From: an uncultured Lachnospiraceae bacterium
GTDB lineage: Bacteria > Bacillota > Clostridia > Lachnospirales > Lachnospiraceae
DNA: 46,699 nt
Assembly: GCA_944381405.1 (NCBI GenBank)
Contig: CALWLA010000019.1
Coordinates: 1-46,699, forward strand
Direction of reading: 5' to 3'
Shown here: piece after piece, positions 6,195-15,099 of the stretch
Position numbering within the stretch: the stretch's first letter is position 1
Layout of the letters: each line of letters starts with the position of its first letter
Translations under genes and position numbers: made by a program
Notes under the pieces: generated by a model
Database searches by the model: none
What the model saw: only the letters and a program-made list of their open reading frames with translations
What the model was told of the DNA's origin: nothing

Positions 6195-8009
6195 TTACAC
6201 CCGGTAAAAGCAGGCCATGATCTCCTGCAGCCTAGGCATGGCCAGCCCGGCAGCGGTGTAGGAACCGCCGGAAAGTCCGGAAAGCCCTTCCCGGGCGAGC
6301 CGGTCGGACAGAAGATTCATGATCCCCTGGCAGCTTAAGTTTTTCCCGGCGCAGGTTTCCATGACGTAGCGCAGCAGATGGGCGATGGCTGCGGTCTGCT
6401 CCGGATCCACCAGCTGTTCCAGATACCGAAGGTCCAGTTCCATGCGATCCAGGGAAAAGCCTGTGGGGCCCTGCATCCGGATCTTGGCGTGCTCGTGTTT
6501 CCGGCTGTTGTCAGCGGCGGCCTCCCGGCCATAACCGGCCGCGGCATTTCGGCCGTAGCCGCCCCGTCCCCGGTAACCCCGTCCTTTTTCCATGGCCGCC
6601 TCCCTTCCGTTTTTGGGAAGGCCGGCGTTTTTTAGAAACGCAAAGCCCCGGTCATAATCCGGCAGCAGAAAGCCTGGGGCGGACAGGCAGGGAGCCGTGT
6701 GTTCCGCGCAGATGCGGCGCACTCGTTCCGTAATGTCCACCGGACGGTATTCGTCCATCTGCAGGATGGTATCCGCCAGGTAAAAGTAAGCGCCGCAGCT
6801 GCCTACCACCAGAATCGAGGAAACGCCGGCCTTCTGGTACAGGTCCTTTGCCCGTTCCAGAAAGGGCGTGATGGGTTCTTTGTCTCTGGAGATCACCTCC
6901 TGCATCAGCTCGTCCCGGATCATGAAGTTGGTGGCAGAGGTGTCCTCGTCCATGAGGAACAGGCGGCTGCCGGTTTCCATGGCCTCCACGATATTGGCCG
7001 CTTGAGAGGTGCTGCCGCTGGCGTCCGGGGTAGAAAAGCGTTTGGTATCCTTTCCGTTGGGCAGATCGTGGATGAACAGGGAAATATCCGCATCGGAGAT
7101 CTTTCTGCCGTCCTCCGCCCGCAGCTTTACTGCCGTGCCGTCGGTGATCACGTATTCCCGGCCGTCTCCGGGGATGTGGTCGTAAACGCCCCGTTCCAGG
7201 GCCTTCAGCAGAGTGGACTTTCCGTGATAGCCGCCGCCTGCGATCAGGGTGATGCCCCGGCGGATGCCCATGCCCCGCAGGGGGCCCCGGTGAGGAAGAC
7301 TGAGGGTCACCGCAAGGCTTTCCGGCGCGGTAAAGGGCACCGCCTCCTCCATGGGCAGGTCGGATACGCCGCTTTCTCTGGGCAGGATGGAGCCGTCCGC
7401 TACAAAGGCGGCAAGGTCCAGCCGCGCAAGCTCCCGGCGGAGAAACTGCTGATCGTCGGAAAGATCTATGGCATCCTGCAGAGCCTTTTTTGGAAGATTC
7501 TTCCAGAAAAGGCTTTTTTCGATGCAGGGGGGCAGCAGATCAAAAAGGATCTTTTCCAGCTCTCCCGCAAGCACTGTCCGGCCTGCGGCGGGGAAGCCTG
7601 CAAAAAAACGGACGCAAAGCGTCCCTTTTTCGATCTCGCAGGCAGTACGGGCCAGAACCTCCTGGCCGCAGCGGCTTATGGTCAGGATGCCGCTTTTTCC
7701 GGATCCCTTTGCGATTCGGGAGGCGGAGGAAAGCTCCCTGCCGAACCGGCGCAGAAGCCAGTCGCAAAGGGCGGTCCGCCGTTCCGGGGTTTCCAGATAT
7801 TCCGCTGGAAAACCGGCCTTTTCCAGAGAAATATGGGCGGTCAGATGGGAGGGAGAGGCAAAGGGGTCTCCCTGTACATGGTCGATGGATAAAATATAAG
7901 AAGGGAAACGCCAGCTTCCCTGCAGGCTTTTATAGGCCGGATAGCTGCGGCGGTCGATCTCCCGCAGCCGTTTCTGCAGCTCCTGAGCAGATGAAACAGA
8001 TGTATGCAT
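6195..8009 (-). CDS. Predicted ATPase of the ABC class (COG3044 type)
   Basis: 604 residues. The start at 8009 is chosen because AGGAGGAA lies 8 nt upstream of it; a longer frame to 8072 has no ribosome site. Walker A-like GGGYHGKST is near 258-266, a STSQAANI signature-like segment near 333-340, and Walker B LFLMDEDTS near 350-358. These fit the COG3044 group, whose biological role is not established. Between the ATPase core and the C-terminal all-helical part (which has VDPEQTAAIAHLLR) is an insert rich in Arg, Gly and Tyr (about 476-499: RGYRGRGGYGRN and a second GYGRE unit), resembling RGG-box RNA-binding tails. It stands alone, convergent to the AAA islet and divergent from the marR operon. 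Confidence 0.8.
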   Translation of the reverse strand: MHTSVSSAQELQKRLREIDRRSYPAYKSLQGSWRFPSYILSIDHVQGDPFASPSHLTAHISLEKAGFPAEYLETPERRTALCDWLLRRFGRELSSASRIAKGSGKSGILTISRCGQEVLARTACEIEKGTLCVRFFAGFPAAGRTVLAGELEKILFDLLPPCIEKSLFWKNLPKKALQDAIDLSDDQQFLRRELARLDLAAFVADGSILPRESGVSDLPMEEAVPFTAPESLAVTLSLPHRGPLRGMGIRRGITLIAGGGYHGKSTLLKALERGVYDHIPGDGREYVITDGTAVKLRAEDGRKISDADISLFIHDLPNGKDTKRFSTPDASGSTSQAANIVEAMETGSRLFLMDEDTSATNFMIRDELMQEVISRDKEPITPFLERAKDLYQKAGVSSILVVGSCGAYFYLADTILQMDEYRPVDITERVRRICAEHTAPCLSAPGFLLPDYDRGFAFLKNAGLPKNGREAAMEKGRGYRGRGGYGRNAAAGYGREAAADNSRKHEHAKIRMQGPTGFSLDRMELDLRYLEQLVDPEQTAAIAHLLRYVMETCAGKNLSCQGIMNLLSDRLAREGLSGLSGGSYTAAGLAMPRLQEIMACFYRV

Positions 8010-8062
8010 AAAAAATTCCTCCTGTGTCAGCCGCGTATTCCACGGCATAAAGAGATACCCGG

Positions 8063-8091
8063 ATTCTAGCAAGCCCCCTTTGGAAAGTCAA
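8063..8091 (-). promoter_or_regulatory. Promoter of the COG3044 ATPase gene
   Basis: On the minus strand TTGACT (8091-8086), 17 bp, TAGAAT (8068-8063). Leader about 45 nt to the ATG at 8009. Confidence 0.7.
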
Positions 8092-8184
8092 GCGGGCGGG
8101 ATTTTACAAAAAGCAGGGACTGAAAAAACGGTGAAGAAACTGTGTCCGAAATCTAAAGGATTTCTAAAATATCCGGCGGACAGA

Positions 8185-8214
8185 TTGACATGTAGCGTGC
8201 TACAGATCTATAAT
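8185..8214 (+). promoter_or_regulatory. Consensus promoter with MarR-type palindrome in the spacer
   Basis: TTGACA (8185-8190) and TATAAT (8209-8214) are both perfect, with an 18-bp spacer. The spacer begins with TGTAGCGTGCTACA (8191-8204), a 6-bp-arm palindrome directly against the -35 box. This is the usual place for a MarR-family repressor to block RNA polymerase, and the first gene of the operon is a MarR regulator. Confidence 0.8.
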
Positions 8215-8314
8215 TTCCATCAGGCAAACAGAAATGTAAAACAAAAAAAGCAGACCTGCGGGTGTACCGCTGCGCCATGAAAAGCATGGCAAAATCAGAG
8301 AAAGGAGTACGCGC

Positions 8315-8779
8315 ACGAGAAAAACCGGATTGCTGCTGAAGCTTGTAACAGAGCGGCTGAAAACCATGGCGGATGCGAATCTGAAAGCGCAAAATCTGAC
8401 CTTGGTCCAAAGCCGGATCATCGGCTATCTGTCCTTCCGAAACGGACAGGCTACGCAAAAGGAACTGGAACGGTTTCTGGAGGTGGCCCATCCCACCGTG
8501 GTGGGGATCGTTTCCCGCATGGAACAGAACGGCTATGTGGAATGCCGCACGGACCATCTGGACCGCAGAAATAAGATCGTGAGCCTTACGGAAAAATCCA
8601 GAGCGGCTGCGGAAAATCTGCTGGAGATGCTCGAAAAACAGGATGAACGCATCTTTCAGGGATTTTCAGAGGAAGAACAGGAGCGTTTTGACGACTACCT
8701 CTTCCGGATCTATCAGAACCTGGGCGGTACGGACAGACATGCAGGCACAGAAATTGATACAGACAGGAGACAAGAATGA
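8315..8779 (+). CDS. MarR family transcriptional regulator, apparent ACG start
   Basis: 154 residues if read from ACG at 8315. The ribosome site AAAGGAG (8301-8307) is 7 nt before that ACG, and the resulting N-terminus (T/M-RKTGLLLKLVTERLK) is what MarR proteins of this type show. The first usual start codon in frame is TTG at 8330, 22 nt from the ribosome site and cutting into the first helix. Either ACG is used, or an ATG has mutated, or the weak TTG is used; all imply low expression. The winged helix is clear (ATQKELERFLEVAHPTVVGIV, then wing RTDHLDRRNKIVSLT). It likely represses itself and the two exporter genes through the palindrome at 8191-8204. Stop overlaps the next start (ATGA). Confidence 0.85.
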   Translation, partial: TRKTGLLLKLVTERLKTMADANLKAQNLTLVQSRIIGYLSFRNGQATQKELERFLEVAHPTVVGIVSRMEQNGYVECRTDHLDRRNKIVSLTEKSRAAAENLLEMLEKQDERIFQGFSEEEQERFDDYLFRIYQNLGGTDRHAGTEIDTDRRQE

Positions 8780-10551
8780 TCAGAACCTTATTTCAAAGCT
8801 CCCGGCAATACACCAAGGGAGCCATCGTAACCATTGGCCTTTCGGCCCTGGAGGTGGTGTTTGAGATCGTGATCCCCACCACCATGTCGGGGCTGATCGA
8901 CTACGGGATCAACGCAGGCAATACTTCCATGGTATGGCGGTACGGCCTGTTGCTGATCCTGTTCGCCGCTATGCAGCTTTGCACCGGCATGCTGGCGGCA
9001 AGGCTTGCGGCCTATTGCTCCTCAGGCTTTGCTTCCAATCTGCGGATGGATATGTACCGGAATATCCAGAGCTTTTCCTTTTCCAATATCGACCGGTTTT
9101 CCACCGCCTCCATCGTCACCAGGCTGACCACGGATGTGACCAACGTCCAGGCCGCCTATCAGATGATGACCCGTATGGTGATCCGGTCGCCTCTGATGCT
9201 GATCTTTTCCATGACGGCGGCCTTCCGCATCAGCTCGGAAATGTCCATGATCTTCCTGATCTGCCTGCCGATCCTGGGAGTGGGGCTGTTTCTGATCATC
9301 CGAAGGGTCATGCCCCTGTTCCGGCAGGTGTTCCATACCTACGATGAGCTGAACAACGTGGTACAGGAAAATGTGCAGGCCATCCGGGTGGTGAAGACCT
9401 TTAACCAGGAACAGCACGAGATCGGAAAATTTGAAGGGGTATCGGAGCGAATCTACCGCCTGTTCTCAAAGGCGGAGCGGACCATGACCCTGAACATGCC
9501 CCTGATGCAGTCCTGCATGTACCTGTGCATGCTGCTGATCTCCTGGATCGGGGCAAAGGCCATCCTCCAGAGCGGCAACGACCCGGCCCTGGGACTTACC
9601 ACCGGCAGCCTGACCGCCCTGATCACCTATGCCATCCAGACCCTTTCCAGCCTGATGATGCTGTCCATGGTGTTCGCCATGATGACCATCGCAGGCTCCT
9701 CGGCGGAACGTATCGTGGCGGTGCTGCAGGAAAAAACGGATATCGCCAACCCGGAACACCCGGTAATGGAAGTGAAAAACGGGGACGTGCAGTTCGAGCA
9801 TGTGGATCTCGTATATAACCGGGCTGCGGGCAAGAAGGTGCTTTCCGACATCAATCTGAATCTCAGATCCGGAGAGACCCTCGGCATCATCGGCGGCACC
9901 GGTTCTTCAAAATCTTCTCTGGTACAGCTGATTCCCAGGCTTTACGACGTCACCGGCGGCAGAGTGCTGATCGGGGACGTGGATGTGCGGGACTACGATA
10001 TAGAGACCCTGCGGAACGCCGTGTCCATGGTGCTGCAGAAAAACGAGCTCTTCAGCGGCACCATCGCGGAAAACCTGCGGTGGGGTAACGAGCACGCTAC
10101 AGACGAGGAGATCCGGGAGGCGGCAAGGCTCGCCTGCGCTGACGAATTTGTCAGCCAGTTCCCCAAGGGCTACGATACCTATATCGAGGAAGGAGGAACC
10201 AACGTATCCGGCGGCCAGAAACAGCGGCTCTGCATCGCCAGGGCGCTTTTGAAAAAGCCGAAGGTGCTGATTTTGGACGATTCCACCAGCGCGGTGGATA
10301 CCAAGACAGATGCGTCGATCCAGCACGCCCTCCGCACCTATCTGCCGGAGACCACAAAGATCATCATTTCCCAGAGGGTCAGCTCCGTGCAGAACGCGGA
10401 CAAGATCCTGGTGATGGAAGACGGACATATCCTGGCCCAGGGCTCCCATGAGGAGCTTCTTGAAAGCTGCCCGGTATACCGGGAGACCTTCCTGCAGCAG
10501 CAGAAGTCCGGAGGTGAAAAAAAGGAAAGGAGGGAAGAAGATGAGCAATAA
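8776..10551 (+). CDS. Heterodimeric ABC exporter subunit with degenerate nucleotide site
   Basis: 591 residues: six-helix exporter membrane domain (about 15-310) then an ABC domain. Walker A is GGTGSSKSS (373-381), with Ser instead of the usual Gly before Lys. Signature VSGGQKQR (477-484) is intact. Walker B ends ILDD (Asp501, Asp502), so Asp replaces the catalytic Glu. Such changes are known for the non-hydrolysing site of heterodimeric exporters (LmrCD, TM287/288 type). The partner follows with 11 nt overlap. Likely role: efflux of toxic compounds, induced when the MarR protein senses a ligand. The last 16 residues are highly charged, coded over the next gene's ribosome site. Confidence 0.9.
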   Translation: MIRTLFQSSRQYTKGAIVTIGLSALEVVFEIVIPTTMSGLIDYGINAGNTSMVWRYGLLLILFAAMQLCTGMLAARLAAYCSSGFASNLRMDMYRNIQSFSFSNIDRFSTASIVTRLTTDVTNVQAAYQMMTRMVIRSPLMLIFSMTAAFRISSEMSMIFLICLPILGVGLFLIIRRVMPLFRQVFHTYDELNNVVQENVQAIRVVKTFNQEQHEIGKFEGVSERIYRLFSKAERTMTLNMPLMQSCMYLCMLLISWIGAKAILQSGNDPALGLTTGSLTALITYAIQTLSSLMMLSMVFAMMTIAGSSAERIVAVLQEKTDIANPEHPVMEVKNGDVQFEHVDLVYNRAAGKKVLSDINLNLRSGETLGIIGGTGSSKSSLVQLIPRLYDVTGGRVLIGDVDVRDYDIETLRNAVSMVLQKNELFSGTIAENLRWGNEHATDEEIREAARLACADEFVSQFPKGYDTYIEEGGTNVSGGQKQRLCIARALLKKPKVLILDDSTSAVDTKTDASIQHALRTYLPETTKIIISQRVSSVQNADKILVMEDGHILAQGSHEELLESCPVYRETFLQQQKSGGEKKERREEDEQ

Positions 10552-12454
10552 AAGATCCATCAATCCCCAGCCTGCCAGGAAGCTGAACAAGGCTGCCCTG
10601 AAACGGCTTTTGTCTTATATGGCGGCCTATAAAGGGCGGCTTGTGCTGGTGTTCTGCTGCATTCTGCTGAGCGCAGTGGCCTCCGCAGGATCCGCCATGT
10701 TCGTGGAGATCCTCATCGACGACTATATCACGCCTCTTCTTCTGGAGGACGCACCGGTGCTGACCGGTCTCATGAAGGCCCTTGGCATCATGGCGGTCGT
10801 GTATGTGATCGGCGTCGTGTCCGGGTATCTTTATAACCGGCTGATGGTGACCATCGCCCAATCCACCCTGAAACAGATCCGTGACGAGATGTTTTCCAGG
10901 ATGCAGTACCTGCCGGTGCGGTATTTCGATACCCATACCCATGGCGAGGTCATGAGCCTTTATACCAACGATACGGATACCCTCAGACAGCTCATCGCTC
11001 AGTCCATGGGACAGATGGTCTCCTCCGTCAGCACCATGATCGCCGTGTTCTGCTGCATGCTGTATCTGAGCCTGTGGCTGACCCTGATCGTGCTCCTGAG
11101 CGTTGTAGCGATCTTGTTCGTGGTGAAAAAGGTGACGGGAAAGACCGCCTATTATTTCATGGGGCAGCAGCAGGCCATCGGCGCCCTGAACGGGTATATC
11201 GAAGAAATGGTCAACGGCCAGAAGGTCATCAAGGTCTTCTGCCATGAGGATAAAAACGTCGAAGGCTTTGCAGAACGAAACGAGGCCTGGAGGAAGGCGG
11301 CGGCCAACGCCAACGGCCGGGCCAACGCCATGATGCCCATGATGAACGGCCTGGGCTATGGCACCTATGTGCTGATCGCCATCATAGGCTCTTATCTGGC
11401 CATTGCAGGGGTGCCGAATGTGGGCTTCTCCGGCGTGGGTACCGTGACGGTGGGCGTTATCGCCTCCTTTCTGACCCTGTCCAGAAACTTCGTCAACCCC
11501 ATTTCCCAGATGGCAAACCAGTTCAACTCCATCATCATGGCTCTGGCAGGCGCAGAACGGATCTTCCGTTTCATGGATGAGCTGCCGGAGACAGACGAGG
11601 GCTATGTGACATTGGTAAACGCAAAGGAGGAAAATGGGCAGCTGACAGAGACGGCGGAACGGACGGGCCTCTGGGCCTGGAAGCACCCCCACAAGGACGG
11701 CTCCGTTACCTATACAAAGCTGGAAGGCCGGGTGGTGCTGGATCATGTGGATTTCTCCTATACCAAGGGGAAGGAGGTGCTGCACGACATCACCCTCTAT
11801 GCGGAACCGGGCCAGAAGGTGGCCTTTGTGGGAGCCACGGGAGCAGGCAAGACCACCATTACCAACCTGATCAACCGGTTTTATGACATCGACGACGGCA
11901 AGATCCGCTATGACGGAATCAACATCAACAAGATCAGAAAAGAGGATCTGCGCAGGTCCCTGGGCGTGGTGCTACAGGACGTTTTTCTCTTCACCGGAAC
12001 GGTAATGGAAAACATCCGTTACGGAAAGCCGGATGCTACGGACGAGGAATGTATCGCCGCTGCAAAGCTGGCCAATGCGGACGGCTTTATCCGGATGCTG
12101 CCGGAGGGTTATGATACGGTGCTGAAGGGCGGCGGCGCAGGACTGTCCCAGGGACAGCGGCAGCTGCTGTCCATCGCCAGGGCGGCGGTGTCCGACCCGC
12201 CGGTGATGATCCTGGACGAGGCCACCTCCTCCATCGATACCCATACGGAGGCTCTGGTGCAGGAGGGCATGGACCGGCTGATGAAGGGGCGGACGGTGTT
12301 CGTCATCGCCCACCGGCTGTCCACGGTACAGAACTCCGATGTCATCATGGTGCTGGATCATGGCCGCATCATCGAGCGGGGCAGCCATGAGGAGCTCATC
12401 GAAAAGAAGGGCACCTACTATCAGTTATATACCGGCGCTTTTGAGCTGGAGTAA
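10541..12454 (+). CDS. Heterodimeric ABC exporter subunit with consensus nucleotide site
   Basis: 637 residues from ATG at 10541, which follows GGAGG by 7 nt; a longer frame to 10448 lies inside the upstream gene and lacks a ribosome site. It has a six-helix membrane domain (about 25-330), a roughly 50-residue insert before the ABC domain (near 365-400) and a complete ATPase: Walker A GATGAGKTT (431-439), signature LSQGQRQ (535-541), Walker B ILDEATSS with Asp559 and catalytic Glu560. It complements the degenerate partner upstream, giving one active and one inactive site. The insert before the ABC domain is common in this half of Firmicutes exporters. Confidence 0.9.
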   Translation: MSNKRSINPQPARKLNKAALKRLLSYMAAYKGRLVLVFCCILLSAVASAGSAMFVEILIDDYITPLLLEDAPVLTGLMKALGIMAVVYVIGVVSGYLYNRLMVTIAQSTLKQIRDEMFSRMQYLPVRYFDTHTHGEVMSLYTNDTDTLRQLIAQSMGQMVSSVSTMIAVFCCMLYLSLWLTLIVLLSVVAILFVVKKVTGKTAYYFMGQQQAIGALNGYIEEMVNGQKVIKVFCHEDKNVEGFAERNEAWRKAAANANGRANAMMPMMNGLGYGTYVLIAIIGSYLAIAGVPNVGFSGVGTVTVGVIASFLTLSRNFVNPISQMANQFNSIIMALAGAERIFRFMDELPETDEGYVTLVNAKEENGQLTETAERTGLWAWKHPHKDGSVTYTKLEGRVVLDHVDFSYTKGKEVLHDITLYAEPGQKVAFVGATGAGKTTITNLINRFYDIDDGKIRYDGININKIRKEDLRRSLGVVLQDVFLFTGTVMENIRYGKPDATDEECIAAAKLANADGFIRMLPEGYDTVLKGGGAGLSQGQRQLLSIARAAVSDPPVMILDEATSSIDTHTEALVQEGMDRLMKGRTVFVIAHRLSTVQNSDVIMVLDHGRIIERGSHEELIEKKGTYYQLYTGAFELE

Positions 12455-12592
12455 ACAAAATATAGGATTTTTCAGACGGAAAAAAGCGAAAATGATCGAA
12501 TAATAAAAAAATATCCGTTTTCATACGTCAAAGAACAGTTTTATATTGACAAACAGGCCATAAGCCGGCATACTGGTGATGGAGGTGGAGAT

Positions 12593-13780
12593 ATGTTTAA
12601 GATCAATCCATACAGACCAGGTGCCGGCTTAATGCCGCCCTATCTCGCAGGAAGGGAAGAAGATATCCAGACGGTTGAACGGATGTTTGAGGCGCTGTCC
12701 ATGAACATTCCGACCCAATCCGTTATTTTCAGCGGCCTCCGAGGCGTCGGGAAAACCGTGCTGCTCAACCGCCTGCAGAAATCCGCGGAGGAAACAGGGA
12801 TCTTCTGTAAGCATATCGAAGTAGAGGAACGAAAGGATTTTATTTCCCAGATGGCAGCCAGTGCCCAGGGGTTTTTGCGGAAGCTCAGCGCGAAGGAAAA
12901 TCTGAAGCATCTGATCCAGAAGCCCTTGGAAGCGATCAAAGCGTTGGTCATATCTTTTGATCCGGAAAACAGCACTTTTTCTTTATCCATGCAGGAACGG
13001 GAGCTATATCGGACCACCAATCTGACCCAGAGCCTGACAGATGTTTTCACGGCGCTGGGGGAAGCGGCATACGAGGCGAGGTCGCCCATCTGTTTTTTTA
13101 TTGATGAGATTCAGTATATGAAAAAACAGGAGCTTGGGGCATTGATCGCCGCCATTCACAGAAGCAACCAGTTGGGATATCCCGTCATGATCGTGGGAGC
13201 AGGACTGCCGAAGATCTATAAAATGCTTTCCGAAGAAAAATCCTACTCGGAGCGCTTGTTTTTGTATAAGGAGATCGGTTCCTTATCCTATGAGCAGTCC
13301 CAGAAGGCGATCGAGGAACCGGTCAGAAAACTTGGAACGGAATACGACGAGGCGGCCATAAAACGGATTGTGGAGATAACAAAGGGCTATCCCTTTTTTA
13401 TCCAGCAGCTATGCCAGATCGTATATGAAGAGGCCGAGCAGAAGCTGATTACGGAGGATATGGTGCGGAATGCCGCTTCAACGTTTTATCAGGTATTGGA
13501 CAATGGTTTTTTTAAGGTCAGATATGAAAGATGCTCTGATGCGGACAAGCGATTTATCTTTGCAATGGTAAAATGCGGGGAATTGCCCTGTACGATCTCA
13601 AACGTTGCAAAATATCTGAAAAAAAGCGTCAGCGCGATCTCAACCATGCGGGCGCAGCTGATCAACAAGGGCATCGTGTTTTCGGCAAGGCACGGAGAGT
13701 TGGATTTTACGGTTCCGGAATTCGACGGCTTTATCCGAAGGCACACGGATTATGAACAGTGGCTGAACGGCAATTTTTAA
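12593..13780 (+). CDS. AAA ATPase with C-terminal winged helix (Orc1/STAND-like)
   Basis: 395 residues, ATG after GGAGGTGGAG. N-terminal PYRPGAGLMPPYLAGREED is the lead-in of stand-alone AAA_16-type ATPases. Walker A GLRGVGKT (48-55), Walker B CFFIDEIQ (167-174; Asp171, Glu172), a sensor-like VMIVGAGLP (198-206). The lid (about 255-310) has GYPFFIQQLCQIVYEEA. The last 80 residues (about 320-395) form a winged helix (NVAKYLKKSVSAISTMRAQLINKGIV). Role unknown: such proteins appear as single genes and may regulate DNA or act as signal-transducing ATPases. A TTGACA occurs at 12546 but no good -10 box follows. The region 12455-12592 is AT-rich with no other gene. Confidence 0.7.
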   Translation: MFKINPYRPGAGLMPPYLAGREEDIQTVERMFEALSMNIPTQSVIFSGLRGVGKTVLLNRLQKSAEETGIFCKHIEVEERKDFISQMAASAQGFLRKLSAKENLKHLIQKPLEAIKALVISFDPENSTFSLSMQERELYRTTNLTQSLTDVFTALGEAAYEARSPICFFIDEIQYMKKQELGALIAAIHRSNQLGYPVMIVGAGLPKIYKMLSEEKSYSERLFLYKEIGSLSYEQSQKAIEEPVRKLGTEYDEAAIKRIVEITKGYPFFIQQLCQIVYEEAEQKLITEDMVRNAASTFYQVLDNGFFKVRYERCSDADKRFIFAMVKCGELPCTISNVAKYLKKSVSAISTMRAQLINKGIVFSARHGELDFTVPEFDGFIRRHTDYEQWLNGNF

Positions 13781-13821
13781 AAAGATACAGCATATTCTGC
13801 AAAGCAGAAGGAGGCAAGGTC

Positions 13822-15036
13822 ATGGGAAAATATGATTTCACAACGATTATGGACAGACGGGGAAAGGATGCCATCGCCCTGGATGCGGTGGGCACCGGTC
13901 AGGGAGCTGCGCCGGGAGCGCCAAAGGAGGGCTTTGACATCATTCCCATGTGGATCGCGGATATGAACTTTCCGACGGTCCCCACGGTGCAGGAGGAAAT
14001 GATCAAAAGGGCCCAGCATCCGGCCTTCGGGTATTTCAATCCTTCCGAGGAATATTATCAGTCCATCATCCGCTGGCAGGAACAGCAAAACGGCGTAAAG
14101 GGCCTGACCCCGGAGTGCATCGGCTATGAGAACGGCGTGCTGGGCGGGGTCATCAGCGCCCTCAACGTGTTCTGTTCCAAGGGCGACAAGGTGCTGCTCC
14201 ACAGCCCCACCTATGTCGGCTTTACCAACAGCCTGAAAAACAACGGCTACGACATGGTGCTGAGCCCCCTGGTGCAGGACGAAGCCGGCACCTGGCGCAT
14301 GGATTTTGTGGACATGGAGGAAAAGCTGTGCAAAGAAAAGATCCACGCCGCGGTATTCTGCTCGCCCCATAACCCCTGCGGAAGAGTATGGGAAAGATGG
14401 GAGATCGAAACGGCCATGGAGCTGTTCAGAAAATACGACGTTTACGTGGTGTCCGACGAGATCTGGTCCGACATCCTGCTGAACGGCCATAAGCACATTC
14501 CCACCCAGTCCGTCAGCGAGGACGCCAGGATGCGGACGGCGGCCATGTACGCCCCCAGCAAGACCTTCAATCTGGCGGGCCTTGTGTGCAGCTATCACAT
14601 CGTTTACAACCCCTGGATCAGGGACCGGATGGCAAAGGAATCCTCCCTTTCCCATTACAACGGCATGAACGTCATGAGCATGCACGCCCTCATCGGCGCG
14701 TACCGGGAGGAAGGCCGGGAATGGCTTTCCGAGCTGCTGGAGACCTTAAGCGGAAACATCAATTTCGCATATGAATATATCACGACCCATTTCAAAGGCG
14801 TCAGCCTTCAGAAGCCGGAGGGCACCTATATGCTGTTCCTGGACTGCACCGAGTGGTGCAAAGCCCATGGAACGGACATCGAACAGGTGTTAAAGGCTGG
14901 ATGGGAGGTAGGCGTGGCCTGGCAGGACGGCAGAGCCTTCCACGGGCCCTGTTCCATCCGCATGAATCTGGCCCTGCCCCTTTCCAGAGTAGAGGAGGCC
15001 TTTGACCGGCTTTCCCGCTATGTTTTTAAGGACTGA
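13822..15036 (+). CDS. PatB/MalY-type aminotransferase, cystathionine beta-lyase-like C-S lyase
   Basis: 404 residues from ATG 13822, which follows AAGGAGG; upstream extension to 13759 overlaps the AAA gene. Fold type I PLP enzyme: IPMWIADMNF (41-50) is the MalY/PatB signature, HNPCGRVW (183-190), SDEIWSD (211-217), and PLP lysine Lys247 in APSKTFNLAG. It cleaves cysteine-S conjugates such as cystathionine to pyruvate, ammonia and a thiol in the cytoplasm. No methionine or cysteine gene is adjacent, so the physiological substrate is open. It may be co-transcribed with the ATPase 41 nt upstream. Confidence 0.92.
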   Translation: MGKYDFTTIMDRRGKDAIALDAVGTGQGAAPGAPKEGFDIIPMWIADMNFPTVPTVQEEMIKRAQHPAFGYFNPSEEYYQSIIRWQEQQNGVKGLTPECIGYENGVLGGVISALNVFCSKGDKVLLHSPTYVGFTNSLKNNGYDMVLSPLVQDEAGTWRMDFVDMEEKLCKEKIHAAVFCSPHNPCGRVWERWEIETAMELFRKYDVYVVSDEIWSDILLNGHKHIPTQSVSEDARMRTAAMYAPSKTFNLAGLVCSYHIVYNPWIRDRMAKESSLSHYNGMNVMSMHALIGAYREEGREWLSELLETLSGNINFAYEYITTHFKGVSLQKPEGTYMLFLDCTEWCKAHGTDIEQVLKAGWEVGVAWQDGRAFHGPCSIRMNLALPLSRVEEAFDRLSRYVFKD

Positions 15037-15037
15037 T

Positions 15038-15070
15038 ATGCTATAATGTTTTTCAGACCACAGGGTGGTC
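15038..15070 (+). promoter_or_regulatory. Extended -10 promoter and +1 hairpin before the DUF805 gene
   Basis: TGC-TATAAT (15039-15047) is a perfect extended -10 that begins just after the patB stop; no good -35 box is visible, as is usual for extended -10 promoters. A 6-bp hairpin GACCAC-AGG-GTGGTC (15056-15070) would lie at the very 5' end of the mRNA, which can stabilise a transcript. Confidence 0.55.
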
Positions 15071-15099
15071 ATAGAAAAACGAGAAAGGAAATGGTCTTT

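Noticed and set aside
6699-7892. Plus-strand open frame of 397 codons
   Set aside because: Lies wholly inside the COG3044 ATPase on the other strand, no ribosome site, low-complexity His/Gly-rich product typical of an antisense frame.
10379-11785. Minus-strand open frame of 468 codons
   Set aside because: Antisense of the two exporter genes; His/Gln-rich composition and no motif.
13759-13821. Upstream start for the PatB-type gene
   Set aside because: It overlaps the AAA gene and lacks a ribosome site; AAGGAGG is just before 13822.
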